Origin: Glutamicibacter protophormiae
Lineage (GTDB): Bacteria; Actinomycetota; Actinomycetes; Actinomycetales; Micrococcaceae
Direction: 5' to 3'
DNA length: 64,000 nt
Assembly (NCBI RefSeq): GCF_014647495.1
Contig: NZ_BMPH01000002.1
Span: 310,001-374,000 of the forward strand
The position numbers were made by a program, and so were the translations under genes. Positions 8,674-17,701 of the stretch are shown here, in pieces (the stretch's first letter is position 1; each line of letters begins with the position of its first letter). The notes below the pieces were generated by a model that was not told the DNA's origin, made no database searches, and saw nothing but the letters and a program-made list of their open reading frames with translations.

Positions 8674-9855
8674 ATGTCTGTTGAATCCACTAAAGACCTG
8701 TCCACCATCACCGATGCCGAAATCTTCGACTCCCACCTTGGCGGCAAGCTGACCGTCCAGTCCAAGATGCCGCTGGCTTCCAAGCGCGATCTGTCCATCG
8801 CCTACACCCCGGGTGTCGCCAAGGTATCCCAGGCCATTGCCGATGATCCAGCCAAGCACGCCACCCACACCTGGGCCTCCCGACTGGTCGCCGTGGTCTC
8901 CGACGGCACCGCTGTGTTGGGCCTGGGCGACATCGGCGCCGCAGCGTCGCTTCCGGTCATGGAAGGCAAATGCGCGCTGTTCAAGGAATTCGGCGGCCTG
9001 GATTCGATCCCACTGGTGCTGAACACCAAGGACGTCGACGAAATCGTCGACACCATCGTCCGCCTGCAGCCGAGCTTCGGTGCGGTGAACCTGGAAGATA
9101 TCTCCGCACCGCGCTGCTTCGAGATCGAGCGCCGACTGATCGAGGAACTCGACGTTCCGGTCATGCACGATGACCAGCACGGCACCGCCGTGGTGGTGCT
9201 GGCGGCCCTGATCGGCGCAGCGCGCCAGGTCAAGCGTGACATCAGCTCCTTGAAGGTCGTCGTTTCGGGTGCCGGTTCGGCTGGTGTGGCCGTGACCAAC
9301 CTGCTGCTGTCGGCCGGCGTTGCCGACGTCATCGTGCTCGACTCGCGCGGCACCATCCACCGCGAGCGCAACGATCTGAACCAGTTCAAGGCCGATCTGG
9401 CCGCTCGCACCAACCGCGACGACGTGATGGGCGGACTGGCCGAGGCGCTGGACGGGGCTGATGTCGTTGTCGGGCTGTCCTCCTCGACCTTCCCGGAGGA
9501 AGCTCTGGCCAAGATGAACAAGGACGCAATCATCTTCGCCCTGTCCAACCCGACCCCGGAGGTCATGCCGGATGTCGCCGCCAAGTACGCGGCAGTGGTC
9601 GCCACCGGACGCAGCGACTTCCCGAACCAGATCAACAACGTGCTCGCCTTCCCAGGCATCTTCCGCGGTGCGCTGGATTCGGGTGCGAAGAAGATCACCG
9701 AGGAAATGAAGGTCGCCGCAGCCCACGCGATCGCCGAACTGACCGGTGATGACCTGGCTGCCGACTACATCATTCCGTCGGCACTGGATGACCGGGTGAT
9801 GCCGGCAGTTGCCGCAGCGGTTGGCGCCGCGGCCAAGGCCTCGAACGCACTCTAA
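8674..9855 (+). CDS. NAD(P)-dependent malic enzyme (short bacterial form)
   Basis: A 393-residue oxidative decarboxylase converting malate to pyruvate and CO2. Motifs in order: 'AYTPGVAKV' with the catalytic Tyr region, 'MHDDQHGTAVVVLAAL' (metal/substrate site), 'VVSGAGSAGVAV' (NAD Rossmann loop) and 'ALSNPTPEV'. Length matches the single-domain bacterial form without the C-terminal phosphotransacetylase domain. It links the C4 pool to pyruvate. A strong terminator follows at 9910-9949. Confidence 0.93.
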   Translation: MSVESTKDLSTITDAEIFDSHLGGKLTVQSKMPLASKRDLSIAYTPGVAKVSQAIADDPAKHATHTWASRLVAVVSDGTAVLGLGDIGAAASLPVMEGKCALFKEFGGLDSIPLVLNTKDVDEIVDTIVRLQPSFGAVNLEDISAPRCFEIERRLIEELDVPVMHDDQHGTAVVVLAALIGAARQVKRDISSLKVVVSGAGSAGVAVTNLLLSAGVADVIVLDSRGTIHRERNDLNQFKADLAARTNRDDVMGGLAEALDGADVVVGLSSSTFPEEALAKMNKDAIIFALSNPTPEVMPDVAAKYAAVVATGRSDFPNQINNVLAFPGIFRGALDSGAKKITEEMKVAAAHAIAELTGDDLAADYIIPSALDDRVMPAVAAAVGAAAKASNAL

Positions 9856-9880
9856 AGATTCCCCTGCGAGGGAGCTCATA

Positions 9881-9904
9881 GGCGGCAGTTGGAGAGCTGC
9901 CGCC
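9881..9904 (+). repeat. Stem-loop after malic enzyme
   Basis: GGCGGCAG at 9881-9888 pairs with CTGCCGCC at 9897-9904 across an 8-nt loop. It precedes the larger terminator and may protect the 3' end. Confidence 0.6.
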
Positions 9905-9909
9905 ACAGG

Positions 9910-9949
9910 AAATCGCCGTTCCGAATCAATTGATTCGGGGCGGCGATTT
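9910..9949 (+). terminator. Rho-independent-type terminator of malic enzyme
   Basis: A 40-bp inverted repeat: AAATCGCCG/CGGCGATTT arms around an 18-bp perfect palindrome centred at 9929/9930 (CCGAATCAA/TTGATTCGG), with a short T-rich tail. Confidence 0.8.
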
Positions 9950-10086
9950 CTGTTGCCAGCGAGCTTATCTGGAACTAGCGGAGCCGGCCGTAGCAGTTGT
10001 CCACACTTCGCGGGTAGCAGAGCCTTTCCTTCCGACTGGTGGGAACACTGGGATTATCTCGGTTCACTACCCAGGGAGGACACTTC

Positions 10087-10572
10087 ATGAAAACGCTTGG
10101 CGGGAACTTCAGCTTCCTGAGCAGCACGCCCGAAGAAGATTTCATGCACAGGATCGAAAGGGAACTCGAGGATGTGGGATTCGCCGTGCTGGTGTTCATA
10201 CCGGATGATCGCCAGATCTTCGCCGCATTCTCACTAGGACTCACAGGCTATGGGCATCCGGAACTCGCCGTCTTCGCAACCTGCGAAGATTCGGCTCGCT
10301 GTTTCCTGCTCCACCTGATTGAGCAGGTGCTCTGCCATGCCAAGGCCTTCAAGGAGGGTGTCACGTCCACGGCGTTCTACCCTTCGCTGGAAGTCATCGA
10401 CCTCACGGACCCTTTGGCCGGACTGCGCATCTACGACGAACTGCTCGACGAGGAAGACGTGCAGGTGTTCGGTGTCCGTCCAAAGAAGAACTTCGCCGGC
10501 GCACCTTCCAGCTGCGTTTCGGCCGCTGAGCAAGAAGGGGAAACGACATGTGCGACATGTGCGACGGAATGA
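10087..10572 (+). CDS. DUF4262-family protein, first of a tandem pair
   Basis: A 161-residue protein from ATG 10087, with GGGAGGA at 10074-10080 fixing the start. The core 'GFAVLVFIPDD...FSLGLTGYGHPELAVF' resembles the DUF4262 pattern ('YTVGL...GHPEL'). The tail contains two closely spaced Cys ('CATCATE'). Function is unknown for the family. It overlaps the next gene by 25 nt in another frame, and the two encoded proteins share the same fold signature, so they probably act together or arose by duplication. Confidence 0.75.
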   Translation: MKTLGGNFSFLSSTPEEDFMHRIERELEDVGFAVLVFIPDDRQIFAAFSLGLTGYGHPELAVFATCEDSARCFLLHLIEQVLCHAKAFKEGVTSTAFYPSLEVIDLTDPLAGLRIYDELLDEEDVQVFGVRPKKNFAGAPSSCVSAAEQEGETTCATCATE

Positions 10573-10976
10573 GCAGGAAACAGGTTAATGCCAAAACGAA
10601 TCGCCACATCCAGGAATACGGCAGATCCATCGTCTACGTCGAATCTGCTGCCGTCAGCGAAGCCTACGGCTACACGGTCGGGCTGACAAAGATCGGTCAT
10701 CCGGAGTTTTTGCTCCGGGGCATGGGGCCGGAAGACACGCTGCAGATGCTCAACGGATTTTCCGAAAGCGTGCTGACACGCGGTGAGAAGTTCGGGCAGG
10801 GGCACACCGCCAACTGGAAAGACGGACGGATCCTGTTCTTCAGCGCGGTCTCCGGCCCTCTCCACCTCCTGATTCCGGCCGCATACTCGCGATACGCGCA
10901 CCGGACCCGGCTACTGGAGATCAGCTTCGTCGGGGAAGATGTTCCGTTCAGCGTGCTGGCCGCGCGGAAGAACTGA
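10548..10976 (+). CDS. DUF4262-family protein, second of a tandem pair
   Basis: A 142-residue protein opening with a Cys-rich 'MCDMCDGM'. It contains 'GRSIVYVE', 'YGYTVGLTKIGHPEFLLRG' and 'FGQGHTANWKDGRILFF', the typical DUF4262 elements. It starts inside the end of the preceding gene, so translation is probably coupled. The N-terminal CxxC could bind a metal. No activity is known for the family. Confidence 0.78.
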   Translation: MCDMCDGMSRKQVNAKTNRHIQEYGRSIVYVESAAVSEAYGYTVGLTKIGHPEFLLRGMGPEDTLQMLNGFSESVLTRGEKFGQGHTANWKDGRILFFSAVSGPLHLLIPAAYSRYAHRTRLLEISFVGEDVPFSVLAARKN

Positions 10977-11054
10977 CCTGCTCGCGGACCCCGTCAAGGC
11001 CCAGATCGTGTGAGGCTCTTGGGAGAAGTCGAAGCCGCCGAGCAAACCCACAGA

Positions 11055-11130
11055 CCGATGCGATACGGCACCGTGTGTCCGGCCGGGCGCCACGCTTGCC
11101 GGCGCAGCGCTGGCCGGACTGTCGCATCGG
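11055..11130. terminator. Large nested inverted repeat between convergent genes
   Basis: CCGATGCGA at 11055-11063 pairs with TCGCATCGG at 11122-11130. Inside it GTCCGGCC at 11077-11084 pairs with GGCCGGAC at 11112-11119. It sits exactly between the rightward DUF4262 pair and the leftward hydratase, as a bidirectional terminator would. Confidence 0.65.
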
Positions 11131-11131
11131 A

Positions 11132-11899
11132 TCAGCGGAATGCGGCGTGCACGGTGCCCAGCCCGGTGATCTGGGCTGCAGCCGTGGCAGCGTCTCCCAG
11201 CGGAACCGGCACATTCATGGAACCGCTGAGCACGATATCACCCGGTTTCAGCCCCGAACCCTGGGATGCAAGATGGCGGGCCAGCCATGCCACGGATTCG
11301 AGCGGGTTACCCAGAACGGAATCGGTGGAGCCAGGGTGCTTTGCCTCGCCGACGGTAAGCAGGCTTGTCGCGTCGGCGATATCGGCAGGCAGCCCGACCG
11401 GTTTACCTACCACGGCTGCGGACGCATTCGTGTTGTCGGCAATGAGCATCGGCAGGCTTGCCGCACCGCCGCTCCAGCGGCTGTCGATGATTTCCAACGC
11501 CGGTGCCACGGATTCGGTGGCCGTGATGATGTCCTGGATTGAGGCGGCGGGGTCATCAAGCGGTGACCCGATGATGAACGCGATTTCCGCTTCCGCCATC
11601 GGGTTGCTGAGCTGTCGTGTATCGATGAAACCACCGGAGGGTGCCAGCGTGCTTTCCAAGAGATATCCGTGGACCGGGGTGTCGTAATTGTACGAAGCGC
11701 GGACAGGTGCGGCGGTCAAGCCGATCTTGTAGCCCGCGAGCCGTTCTCCCTCGGCTAGTGCAAGTTCGCGGCCCAGGGCGGCGATTTCGAAGGCGAGGCC
11801 GAGATCCAGGGGTTCTATCCCGGCACTTGCCAGTGGCGTACCGTGGCGCATTGCGTGGCGCAGGCTTCGGGCGACGGCATGAACGTTTGACGCTTCCAT
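11132..11899 (-). CDS. 2-oxopent-4-enoate hydratase / 4-oxalocrotonate decarboxylase-family protein
   Basis: A 255-residue member of the FAH-like hydratase superfamily (MhpD/DmpH type). Supporting stretches are 'LAGYKIGLTA', 'AEAEIAFIIG' with the acidic metal ligands, 'PALEIIDSRW' and 'GNPLESVAWLARHL...GDIVLSG'. The enzyme would act on a 2-hydroxy-dienoate from meta-cleavage, or a similar 2-oxo acid. ATG 11899 is chosen because AAGGAAG precedes it and the length fits the family; a longer frame to 12055 adds an unrelated Arg-rich tail. No meta-cleavage dioxygenase is in the window. Confidence 0.85.
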   Translation of the reverse strand: MEASNVHAVARSLRHAMRHGTPLASAGIEPLDLGLAFEIAALGRELALAEGERLAGYKIGLTAAPVRASYNYDTPVHGYLLESTLAPSGGFIDTRQLSNPMAEAEIAFIIGSPLDDPAASIQDIITATESVAPALEIIDSRWSGGAASLPMLIADNTNASAAVVGKPVGLPADIADATSLLTVGEAKHPGSTDSVLGNPLESVAWLARHLASQGSGLKPGDIVLSGSMNVPVPLGDAATAAAQITGLGTVHAAFR

Positions 11900-12147
11900 A
11901 TCTTCCTTCGGTAGTACGAAAAATTCGCGTCCAGGTCCGTTGGCAGGCTGTCGAATCATTCGTCGGGGCACTATGGCGACCGTTGGGTTTACGGGTCCGG
12001 CGAGGCGTCTTCGTCGGGATTTTCCGAGCTCTAATAAGATCATGACAAATCGCATAGTGGAAAATAAATTTCATTACACGAAAACTTGTCATATTTCGCG
12101 GAGCGGCTAATGGTCTTGCCGGGAATCGTCTGATGGTGAAGAAGCGA
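11900..12147. other. Intergenic region holding the hydratase promoter
   Basis: About 250 bp upstream of the leftward hydratase. The stretch at 12045-12105 is markedly AT-rich and is the likely promoter. No gene or strong operator is visible. Confidence 0.4.
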
Positions 12148-12185
12148 GAAGGGCCGTCGGGAACCTTGGTTCCCGACGGCCCTTC
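12148..12185. terminator. Perfect 18-bp stem terminator of the cycA-like gene
   Basis: An 18-bp perfect inverted repeat (12148-12165 with 12168-12185) and a TT loop, located just past the stop of the leftward permease. Confidence 0.85.
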
Positions 12186-12206
12186 AGGCTGTATATGAAC
12201 GTGTGC

Positions 12207-13694
12207 CTAGCGCACCTTGCGTGAACCCGCGGCAGCCAGATAGGCGGCGGCTTCGCGCTTCTCCTGCGCGATGCGCTCCTCGTGGTCCCGGCGCAGCTGC
12301 TGGTGCTTCGGATTCTTGCGCAGCAACAGGTAGCCCAGGCCAACCAGCGCAAACCAAATCGGGGTGGCGTACATGCCCATCAGGGTGTCAGGATCCTGGG
12401 TGAAGGCCCACAAGAGAAAGACGAAGAACGCCAGCACCACCCACGGCATGAACGTACCGCCGGGGACCTTGAAGATCGACTCGTCGTGGGCCTGCGGACG
12501 GCGCCTGCGGTAGACGATGTAACTGATCAGGATGATGCTCCAGACAAAGATGAAGCACAACGAGGAAATCGTGGTGACAATGGTGAAACCCTTGGACTCT
12601 CCCAGTCCGAAAACCAAAAGGACGATGGCGCTGAGTAGCACCACACCGGAGAGGAACAAAGCATTGCGCGGCACCTGGCGGCGGGTCAGCTTGGAGAACG
12701 CCTTGGGAGCATTGCCGTCGGTGGACAGGCCGAAAACCATGCGGGAGGTTGAATAGATGCCTGAATTCGCCGAGGACATGGCCGAGGTCAGCACAACCAT
12801 GTTCACGATGTGTGCGGCGGCGCCCAGACCGGCCAGGGAGAACAGCATCACGAACGGGGAATTATCCGCGTCGAATCGGTCCCAGGGAACTACGGACATC
12901 AACACCGCGAGCGAGCCGACATAGAACAGCAGCACGCGGACGGGAATGGCATTGACCGCCCGGGGCAAATTATGCTCGGGGTTCTTGGTTTCCGCCGCCG
13001 CGGTGCCCACCAGTTCGATGCCCACGAAGGCGAAGACGGCGATCTGGAAGCCCATGATGAAGCCCATGAGCCCACCGCCGAAGAAGCCCCCGCCGACGTT
13101 GAACAGGTTCAGGAACGAAGCCCGGGCGCCGTCGTGCTCGAAGCCGGTGAACACCATGACCAGGCCGATCACGATCAGCAGCACGATGGCCGCGATCTTG
13201 ATCAGGGCGAACCAGAATTCGGTTTCGCCGAAGCCGCGCACCGAAGGCAGATTCAGCGCAATCAGTGCCGCGATGACAACCAGCGCCGGAATCCAGGTCG
13301 GGATCAGCGGCAGCCAGAAGGTCACGTAGACCGAGGCAATCACGATTACGTCGGCCACGCCGGTAACGATCCAGCAGAACCAGTAGGTCCAGCCGGTGAA
13401 GAACGCGGCCCAGGGACCGAGGATGTCTCCGGCGAAGTCGGAGAAGTTGCGGTAGCTGCTGCGGCTGAGCAGCAGCTCGCCCATGGCCCGCATGACGAAG
13501 TACAACATGAAGCCGATGACCATGTAGACGAGGATGACCGACGGGCCGGCGACCGAGATGGTCTTGCCCGAGCCCATGAATAGGCCGGTGCCGATGGCAC
13601 CGCCGATGGCAAGCAACTGGATATGTCGATTGGACAGGGCTCGTTGGAGCTCCGGTCCGTTTTCGCTGGCAGTATCCGTGGATTCGTGCGCCAC
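12207..13694 (-). CDS. cycA: APC-family amino acid permease, CycA type (D-serine/D-alanine/glycine)
   Basis: A 495-residue permease with about 12 membrane segments. The N-terminal 'RHIQLLAIGGAIGTGLFMGSG' is the amino-acid permease signature. 'MLYFVMRAMGELLLS', 'FSDFAGDILGPWAAFFTGWTYW' and 'VTGVADVI' closely follow the CycA pattern rather than AroP or GabP. It imports small neutral amino acids by proton symport. The C-terminal tail is charged. A perfect terminator follows. The symbol reflects resemblance; substrate range is untested. Confidence 0.85.
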   Translation of the reverse strand: MAHESTDTASENGPELQRALSNRHIQLLAIGGAIGTGLFMGSGKTISVAGPSVILVYMVIGFMLYFVMRAMGELLLSRSSYRNFSDFAGDILGPWAAFFTGWTYWFCWIVTGVADVIVIASVYVTFWLPLIPTWIPALVVIAALIALNLPSVRGFGETEFWFALIKIAAIVLLIVIGLVMVFTGFEHDGARASFLNLFNVGGGFFGGGLMGFIMGFQIAVFAFVGIELVGTAAAETKNPEHNLPRAVNAIPVRVLLFYVGSLAVLMSVVPWDRFDADNSPFVMLFSLAGLGAAAHIVNMVVLTSAMSSANSGIYSTSRMVFGLSTDGNAPKAFSKLTRRQVPRNALFLSGVVLLSAIVLLVFGLGESKGFTIVTTISSLCFIFVWSIILISYIVYRRRRPQAHDESIFKVPGGTFMPWVVLAFFVFLLWAFTQDPDTLMGMYATPIWFALVGLGYLLLRKNPKHQQLRRDHEERIAQEKREAAAYLAAAGSRKVR

Positions 13695-13896
13695 GTTGTG
13701 CCCCTTTCGTGCATCGCCCGAGGGGCGCCGATCGTACTGGTGCGAGCTCGGACGAGCCCAGTGAGTGACATTACAGCATTCGAATCTCGTTCAATAGTCG
13801 AATTTCCGCGGAGGATGCAATTCAAGAGGTGGGAATAGAGTTAATTGTGTTCGAGCTCATTAGTGCCGATCAAGGGTCAATGAGTAGTCTTGGAGC
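13695..13896. promoter_or_regulatory. Divergent promoter region between cycA and CitE-like gene
   Basis: About 200 bp. ATTCGA at 13778-13783 is repeated inverted as TCGAAT at 13798-13803 in an AT-rich stretch, a possible but weak operator. Ribosome sites flank both ends. Confidence 0.4.
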
Positions 13897-14742
13897 ATGG
13901 CATTTCGAAATCGTCGAGCAGCGGCTCTCCCGGCAAAGTTGTCCCGATCCTGGCTATTGGTTAATGCGGCCAAGGACGAAGATTTTGGTCCGGCCCTGGC
14001 CTCGGAAGCGGACTCAGTCATCTTCGACATGGAAGCTGCGGTGCCTGATGACAAGAAGGCGGAAGCCCGCGACAAGGTGGTCCACGCGCTGTCCAACGGC
14101 ATGACCGCTTGGGTCCGCGTGAACGGCATCGATACCGACTACTGGTCGGATGACTTGGCGGCACTGTCGGCAACCCCGGGGCTGCGCGGCGTCATGCTCG
14201 CCATGACGGAAAAGCCCGAGCAGGTCACCTACACGGCAATGCGACTGCGTGCTGGCACCCCGGTGCTGGCGCTGATCGAATCCGCCGTAGGCATCGAAAA
14301 TGCCACTGCCATCGCTTCAGCCCCCGGCACCTTCCGCCTGGCCTTCGGCGTGAACGACTTCCGCAAGGACACCGGCGTCTCCGACGACCCACTGGCGTTG
14401 GCCTACGCCCGCGGCAAACTCGTTGTGGCATCCCGCGTGGGCAAGCTGCCCGGTGCCATTGACGGCCCGCCGCCTGCCGGCGCGGACGGCACGAAGGTCA
14501 CCGAGGAAACCCTGGTGACCGCATCGATGGGCATGACCGGAAAGCTGTCGTTGTCGCGTGACCACGTCGACGGCATCAATGCAGGGCTGGCCCCGAGCGA
14601 AGACGAGTTGTCATGGGCCATGGAGCTGCTCGAAGCCCACGCCGCCGGAGCTTCGGTGGGCGATGGGTCCTACCTGCCGCGTCTGGCTCGCGCCCAGAAG
14701 ATCGCAGATCTGGCCGATTCCTACGGCTTGTGGAACGCCTAG
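13897..14742 (+). CDS. HpcH/HpaI aldolase, CitE-like CoA-ester lyase
   Basis: A 281-residue TIM-barrel lyase. 'SRSWLLVNAAKDEDFGPAL', 'ADSVIFDMEAAVPDDKK' (acidic metal ligands), 'LIESAVGIENA' and 'RLAFGVNDFRKDTG' are typical of citrate-lyase beta/CitE-like proteins that cleave malyl- or citramalyl-CoA-type esters. A TTGGAG ribosome site precedes ATG 13897. It is a single-gene unit, ended by the terminator at 14765-14802. Substrate is unknown. Confidence 0.87.
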   Translation: MAFRNRRAAALPAKLSRSWLLVNAAKDEDFGPALASEADSVIFDMEAAVPDDKKAEARDKVVHALSNGMTAWVRVNGIDTDYWSDDLAALSATPGLRGVMLAMTEKPEQVTYTAMRLRAGTPVLALIESAVGIENATAIASAPGTFRLAFGVNDFRKDTGVSDDPLALAYARGKLVVASRVGKLPGAIDGPPPAGADGTKVTEETLVTASMGMTGKLSLSRDHVDGINAGLAPSEDELSWAMELLEAHAAGASVGDGSYLPRLARAQKIADLADSYGLWNA

Positions 14743-14764
14743 GTTTCACCACGATTCATGATTC

Positions 14765-14802
14765 GCATCCCGTCCGGTGGCATACCGGGCGGGATGCTTT
14801 TT
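14765..14802 (+). terminator. Terminator of the CitE-like gene
   Basis: GCATCCCG-T-CCGGT pairs with ACCGG-G-CGGGATGC across a 5-nt loop, followed by TTTTT. Confidence 0.9.
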
Positions 14803-14843
14803 ACCCTGCGGCGCACCGGCTTCGCCCGTGGTGGGCATCGAAA

Positions 14844-14895
14844 GGCAAAAGCAGTGCCCTCCAGATCCGCGGATCTGGAGGGCACTGCTTTTGCC
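14844..14895. terminator. 26-bp perfect inverted repeat, terminator of the AGCS symporter
   Basis: The two 26-nt arms (14844-14869 and 14870-14895) are perfectly complementary with no spacer. It lies 13 bp past the stop of the leftward symporter gene and, being symmetric, can act on both strands. The arms begin GGCAAAAG and end CTTTTGCC, giving a T-run in either direction. Confidence 0.85.
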
Positions 14896-14908
14896 TAGGT
14901 GAACTGGA

Positions 14909-16417
14909 CTAGCGAATCGGATCCGGTTCCTGGACTTCGCCACCACGCTTGTGCGAGGATCCGATGACGTCGCCGGCCTTCCATTCGGCCCAGCCCTTGC
15001 GGCCTGCCATGAAGTCCTCGATCTGGGCCTTGTCGGCTTCCAGCTTCGGGTCGTTCTTCAGGTACCACTTGGTTTCGCGGGCAATCAGGCCGGACATGAT
15101 CAGCAGGCCGATCAAGTTCGGCAGGGCCATCAGGCCGTTCATCATGTCGGAGAAGTTCCAAACTGCGGTCAGCTCGGTGGTGCAGCCAACGAACACGATC
15201 AGCGAGAAGACCACGCGGAACGGCATGACCGCGCCGCGGCCGATGAGGCGCTCGATATTGCGCTCACCGTAGTACGACCAGCCCAAGATGGTGGAGAAGG
15301 CGAACATCACCAATCCGAGGGTGACGATCCAGTGGCCCCACTGGCCCGGCAAGCCGTAGGTGAATGCCTGACCGGTCATCAGGGCAGCGGAGAGCTGCTC
15401 GCCGGTTTCCGGATCGATCTGGTTCCAGGCGCCGGTGGTGATGATCACCAGGCCGGTGCAGGTCACCACGATGATGGTGTCGATGAAGGTCTGGGTCATG
15501 GAGACCAGGCCCTGGCGAACCGGGTGGGTGGTCTGTGCTGCGGCTGCCGCGATAGCGGCCGAGCCCATGCCCGACTCGTTCGAGAAGATACCGCGGGCCA
15601 CACCGAACTGCACGGCGATGATAATTGCCGATCCGGCGAAGCCGCCGACTGCCGAGGTGCCGGTGAAGGCATCGGTGAAGATCTGTGCGAAGGCGGCAGG
15701 GATATCTGCCACGTTGGCGATCAGGATGTACAGCGCTGCGGCCACGTAGAAGATGATCATGACCGGAACGAATCCAGCGGTGACCTTACCGATGGACTTG
15801 ATGCCGCCGACCAGCACGGCCATGGCCAGCACGGTCAATACGAGACCGGTCACCCACGGTGCCACATTGAAGGAGTTCTCCATGTTGGCGGCAATCGAGT
15901 TGCCCTGCGTCATGTTGCCGATGCCGAAGCAGGCCAAGGTCGCGGCAATGGCGAAGAACAGTGCCAGGAACTTGCCCAGTGGGCCCTTGATGCCGCGTTC
16001 CAGGTAGTACTGGGGGCCGCCGGACTTCTCGCCGGCAGTATCGGTACCGCGGTAGCGGACGCCGAGGAATGCTTCCGAGTACTTCGAGGCCATGCCGAGC
16101 AGACCGGTAACCCACATCCAGAACAGGGCGCCGGGACCGCCGATGCCGATGGCCGTGGCGACGCCAACGATGTTGCCGGTACCGACGGTTGCAGCCAGCG
16201 CCGTGGTGAGCGCCTGGAACTGCGAGATGTCGCCTTCAGCGCCAGGGTCCTTGCGCTTGAGCAGGCCGAGGCGCAGGGACGCAGCCAACTTGATGAACTG
16301 CAGACCGCCAAGGCGGATGGTCAGGTATAAGCCGGTACCCAGCAAAAGCGGGATGAGGACAAACGGGCCCCAAATTACCGAGGAGATGTCACCGAGTGTG
16401 GTGGCCAAGGCATCCAT
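14909..16417 (-). CDS. Alanine/glycine:cation symporter (AGCS/AlsT family)
   Basis: A 502-residue sodium:amino acid symporter with about 10-11 membrane segments. Family signatures: 'FQALTTALAATVGTGNIVGVATAI', 'GGPQYYLERG', 'FGVARGIFSNESGMGSA' and 'FSTILGWSYYGER'. ATG 16417 is preferred (AAGGAA upstream, immediate 'WGPFVLIPLLLGTG' segment); a frame extended to 16609 adds a low-complexity tail not found in the family. It would import alanine or glycine with Na+. Confidence 0.92.
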   Translation of the reverse strand: MDALATTLGDISSVIWGPFVLIPLLLGTGLYLTIRLGGLQFIKLAASLRLGLLKRKDPGAEGDISQFQALTTALAATVGTGNIVGVATAIGIGGPGALFWMWVTGLLGMASKYSEAFLGVRYRGTDTAGEKSGGPQYYLERGIKGPLGKFLALFFAIAATLACFGIGNMTQGNSIAANMENSFNVAPWVTGLVLTVLAMAVLVGGIKSIGKVTAGFVPVMIIFYVAAALYILIANVADIPAAFAQIFTDAFTGTSAVGGFAGSAIIIAVQFGVARGIFSNESGMGSAAIAAAAAQTTHPVRQGLVSMTQTFIDTIIVVTCTGLVIITTGAWNQIDPETGEQLSAALMTGQAFTYGLPGQWGHWIVTLGLVMFAFSTILGWSYYGERNIERLIGRGAVMPFRVVFSLIVFVGCTTELTAVWNFSDMMNGLMALPNLIGLLIMSGLIARETKWYLKNDPKLEADKAQIEDFMAGRKGWAEWKAGDVIGSSHKRGGEVQEPDPIR

Positions 16418-16785
16418 AGAAAAAGTTCCTTCGTGCGAGTGAAGAGTGTGCAGTCCGTTGATGTAGACGGATTTGTTGCTGTGACACACTTTATAGGAAG
16501 CTGAGACGGATGTCACAAATGGTAATTCAGGCCGGTGTTCGCCAGCGACAGACCTTGTCAGGTGGCGGTCTGGCCGGCGGTGGCAACGGCGGAAATTCGG
16601 GGAATTCAACCGAATTATTGACGTACCGGAGGGCTGAATTTACCCGGATTCCGATTCTTCTGCGGTGGGAATAGGATCCCAGTGCAGAAAATACCGGTCC
16701 AGTAGTTTGCGCCGTGTGCGGGGGAATTTTCGATGAACGGCAGAAATTGGCGGGTTTATGTCGAAAATTCTTCGCCGGGGACGTT
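16418..16785. other. Intergenic region upstream of the AGCS gene
   Basis: About 370 bp. It holds the symporter promoter near its left side. I see no gene with family features on either strand. Confidence 0.4.
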
Positions 16786-16823
16786 TTCGCTCCCGCACTC
16801 GGTGTGATGAGTGCGGGAGCGAA
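16786..16823. terminator. Terminator of the FAH-family gene
   Basis: A 15-bp perfect stem (16786-16800 with 16809-16823) with an 8-nt loop, 17 bp past the stop of the leftward gene. Confidence 0.8.
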
Positions 16824-16840
16824 TATGTCCGTGCAGCGCC

Positions 16841-17701
16841 CTATGCCGGGTTGGCTGACTTGAAAGTTACCCGGGACGTGCCCAGACCCTCGATGCTGGT
16901 CTCCAGAACGTCTCCGGCCTTGAGCCATGGGTGGCGGTTGTGCTCATTGCGGCGGGCCAAGGCAACGCCCGCAGGGGTGCCGGTGAGAATAACATCGCCG
17001 GGCTGAAGCTCATTCATGGTGGACAGGTAGGCAACCAGGTCTGCGGCGGAGAAGATCAGGTCATCGATGGTGCTGTCCTGGACGGTTTCGCCGTTGACGA
17101 CGCTGGTGATCCGTGCGTCGGGCTTGAGCTCGTCCGCGGTGACCAGCCACGGGCCCAGCGGCGTGGTTTTGTCCCAGACCTTCCCCTGGAGCCATTCCGA
17201 GGTCCGGCCCTGGTAGCCGCGCAAGGAGACATCGCTGCTGACCGCGTATCCCGCAATGTGCTCCGCGGCCTGCTCGACGGAGATGCGGCGGCCGGACTTG
17301 CCGATGATGATCGCCAGCTCCGCCTCATAGTCCAAGCGGTGGTCTTCGGGCGGCACCTCGATATCGTCATTCGCGCCGCACAGGGTGGAAGCGAACTTGG
17401 CGAAGACAGACGGGTACTCTGGGAGCTCCTTGCCTACCTCCGCGGCGTGCGCCTTGTAATTGAGCCCGATGCAGTACACCTTGCTGGGGTTGGGGATGAC
17501 CGGGGCATAGACGGCCTCGCCCTCGGCGATCGAATCACCGACCAGCGCTCTGGCCAGGACTTCCTGCCGGGTGGCATCGTTCAAGCGCAGGAAGCGCTGC
17601 ACAGTATCCAGATTTTCCAGGTAGTACACCCGGTCGTCCTCGATGACTGCTGCGGTCGTATGGCCGGGGTCGCTGGCCAGGCGCAAGGTAGCTAGTTTCA
17701 T
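16841..17701 (-). CDS. Fumarylacetoacetate hydrolase-family protein
   Basis: A 286-residue FAH-fold enzyme. 'YCIGLNYKAHAAEVGKELP' is the FAH catalytic loop, 'DYEAELAIIIGKSGR' supplies acidic metal ligands and 'LQPGDVILTGTPAGV' is the C-terminal signature. Relatives hydrolyse acylpyruvates, isomerise 2-hydroxyhepta-2,4-diene-1,7-dioate or decarboxylate oxaloacetate. The single-gene context does not choose between these. ATG 17701 gives the family-typical length. Confidence 0.88.
   Translation of the reverse strand: MKLATLRLASDPGHTTAAVIEDDRVYYLENLDTVQRFLRLNDATRQEVLARALVGDSIAEGEAVYAPVIPNPSKVYCIGLNYKAHAAEVGKELPEYPSVFAKFASTLCGANDDIEVPPEDHRLDYEAELAIIIGKSGRRISVEQAAEHIAGYAVSSDVSLRGYQGRTSEWLQGKVWDKTTPLGPWLVTADELKPDARITSVVNGETVQDSTIDDLIFSAADLVAYLSTMNELQPGDVILTGTPAGVALARRNEHNRHPWLKAGDVLETSIEGLGTSRVTFKSANPA

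Noticed and set aside
8361-8684. A 107-residue frame before malic enzyme
   Set aside because: Mixed composition without family features, overlaps the malic enzyme start; treated as leader.
11900-12055. N-terminal extension of the hydratase
   Set aside because: Arg-rich and absent from the family; AAGGAAG fixes the start at 11899.
14951-16330. A 459-residue plus-strand frame over the AGCS symporter
   Set aside because: His/Asp/Gly-rich antisense artefact of a GC-rich membrane protein gene.
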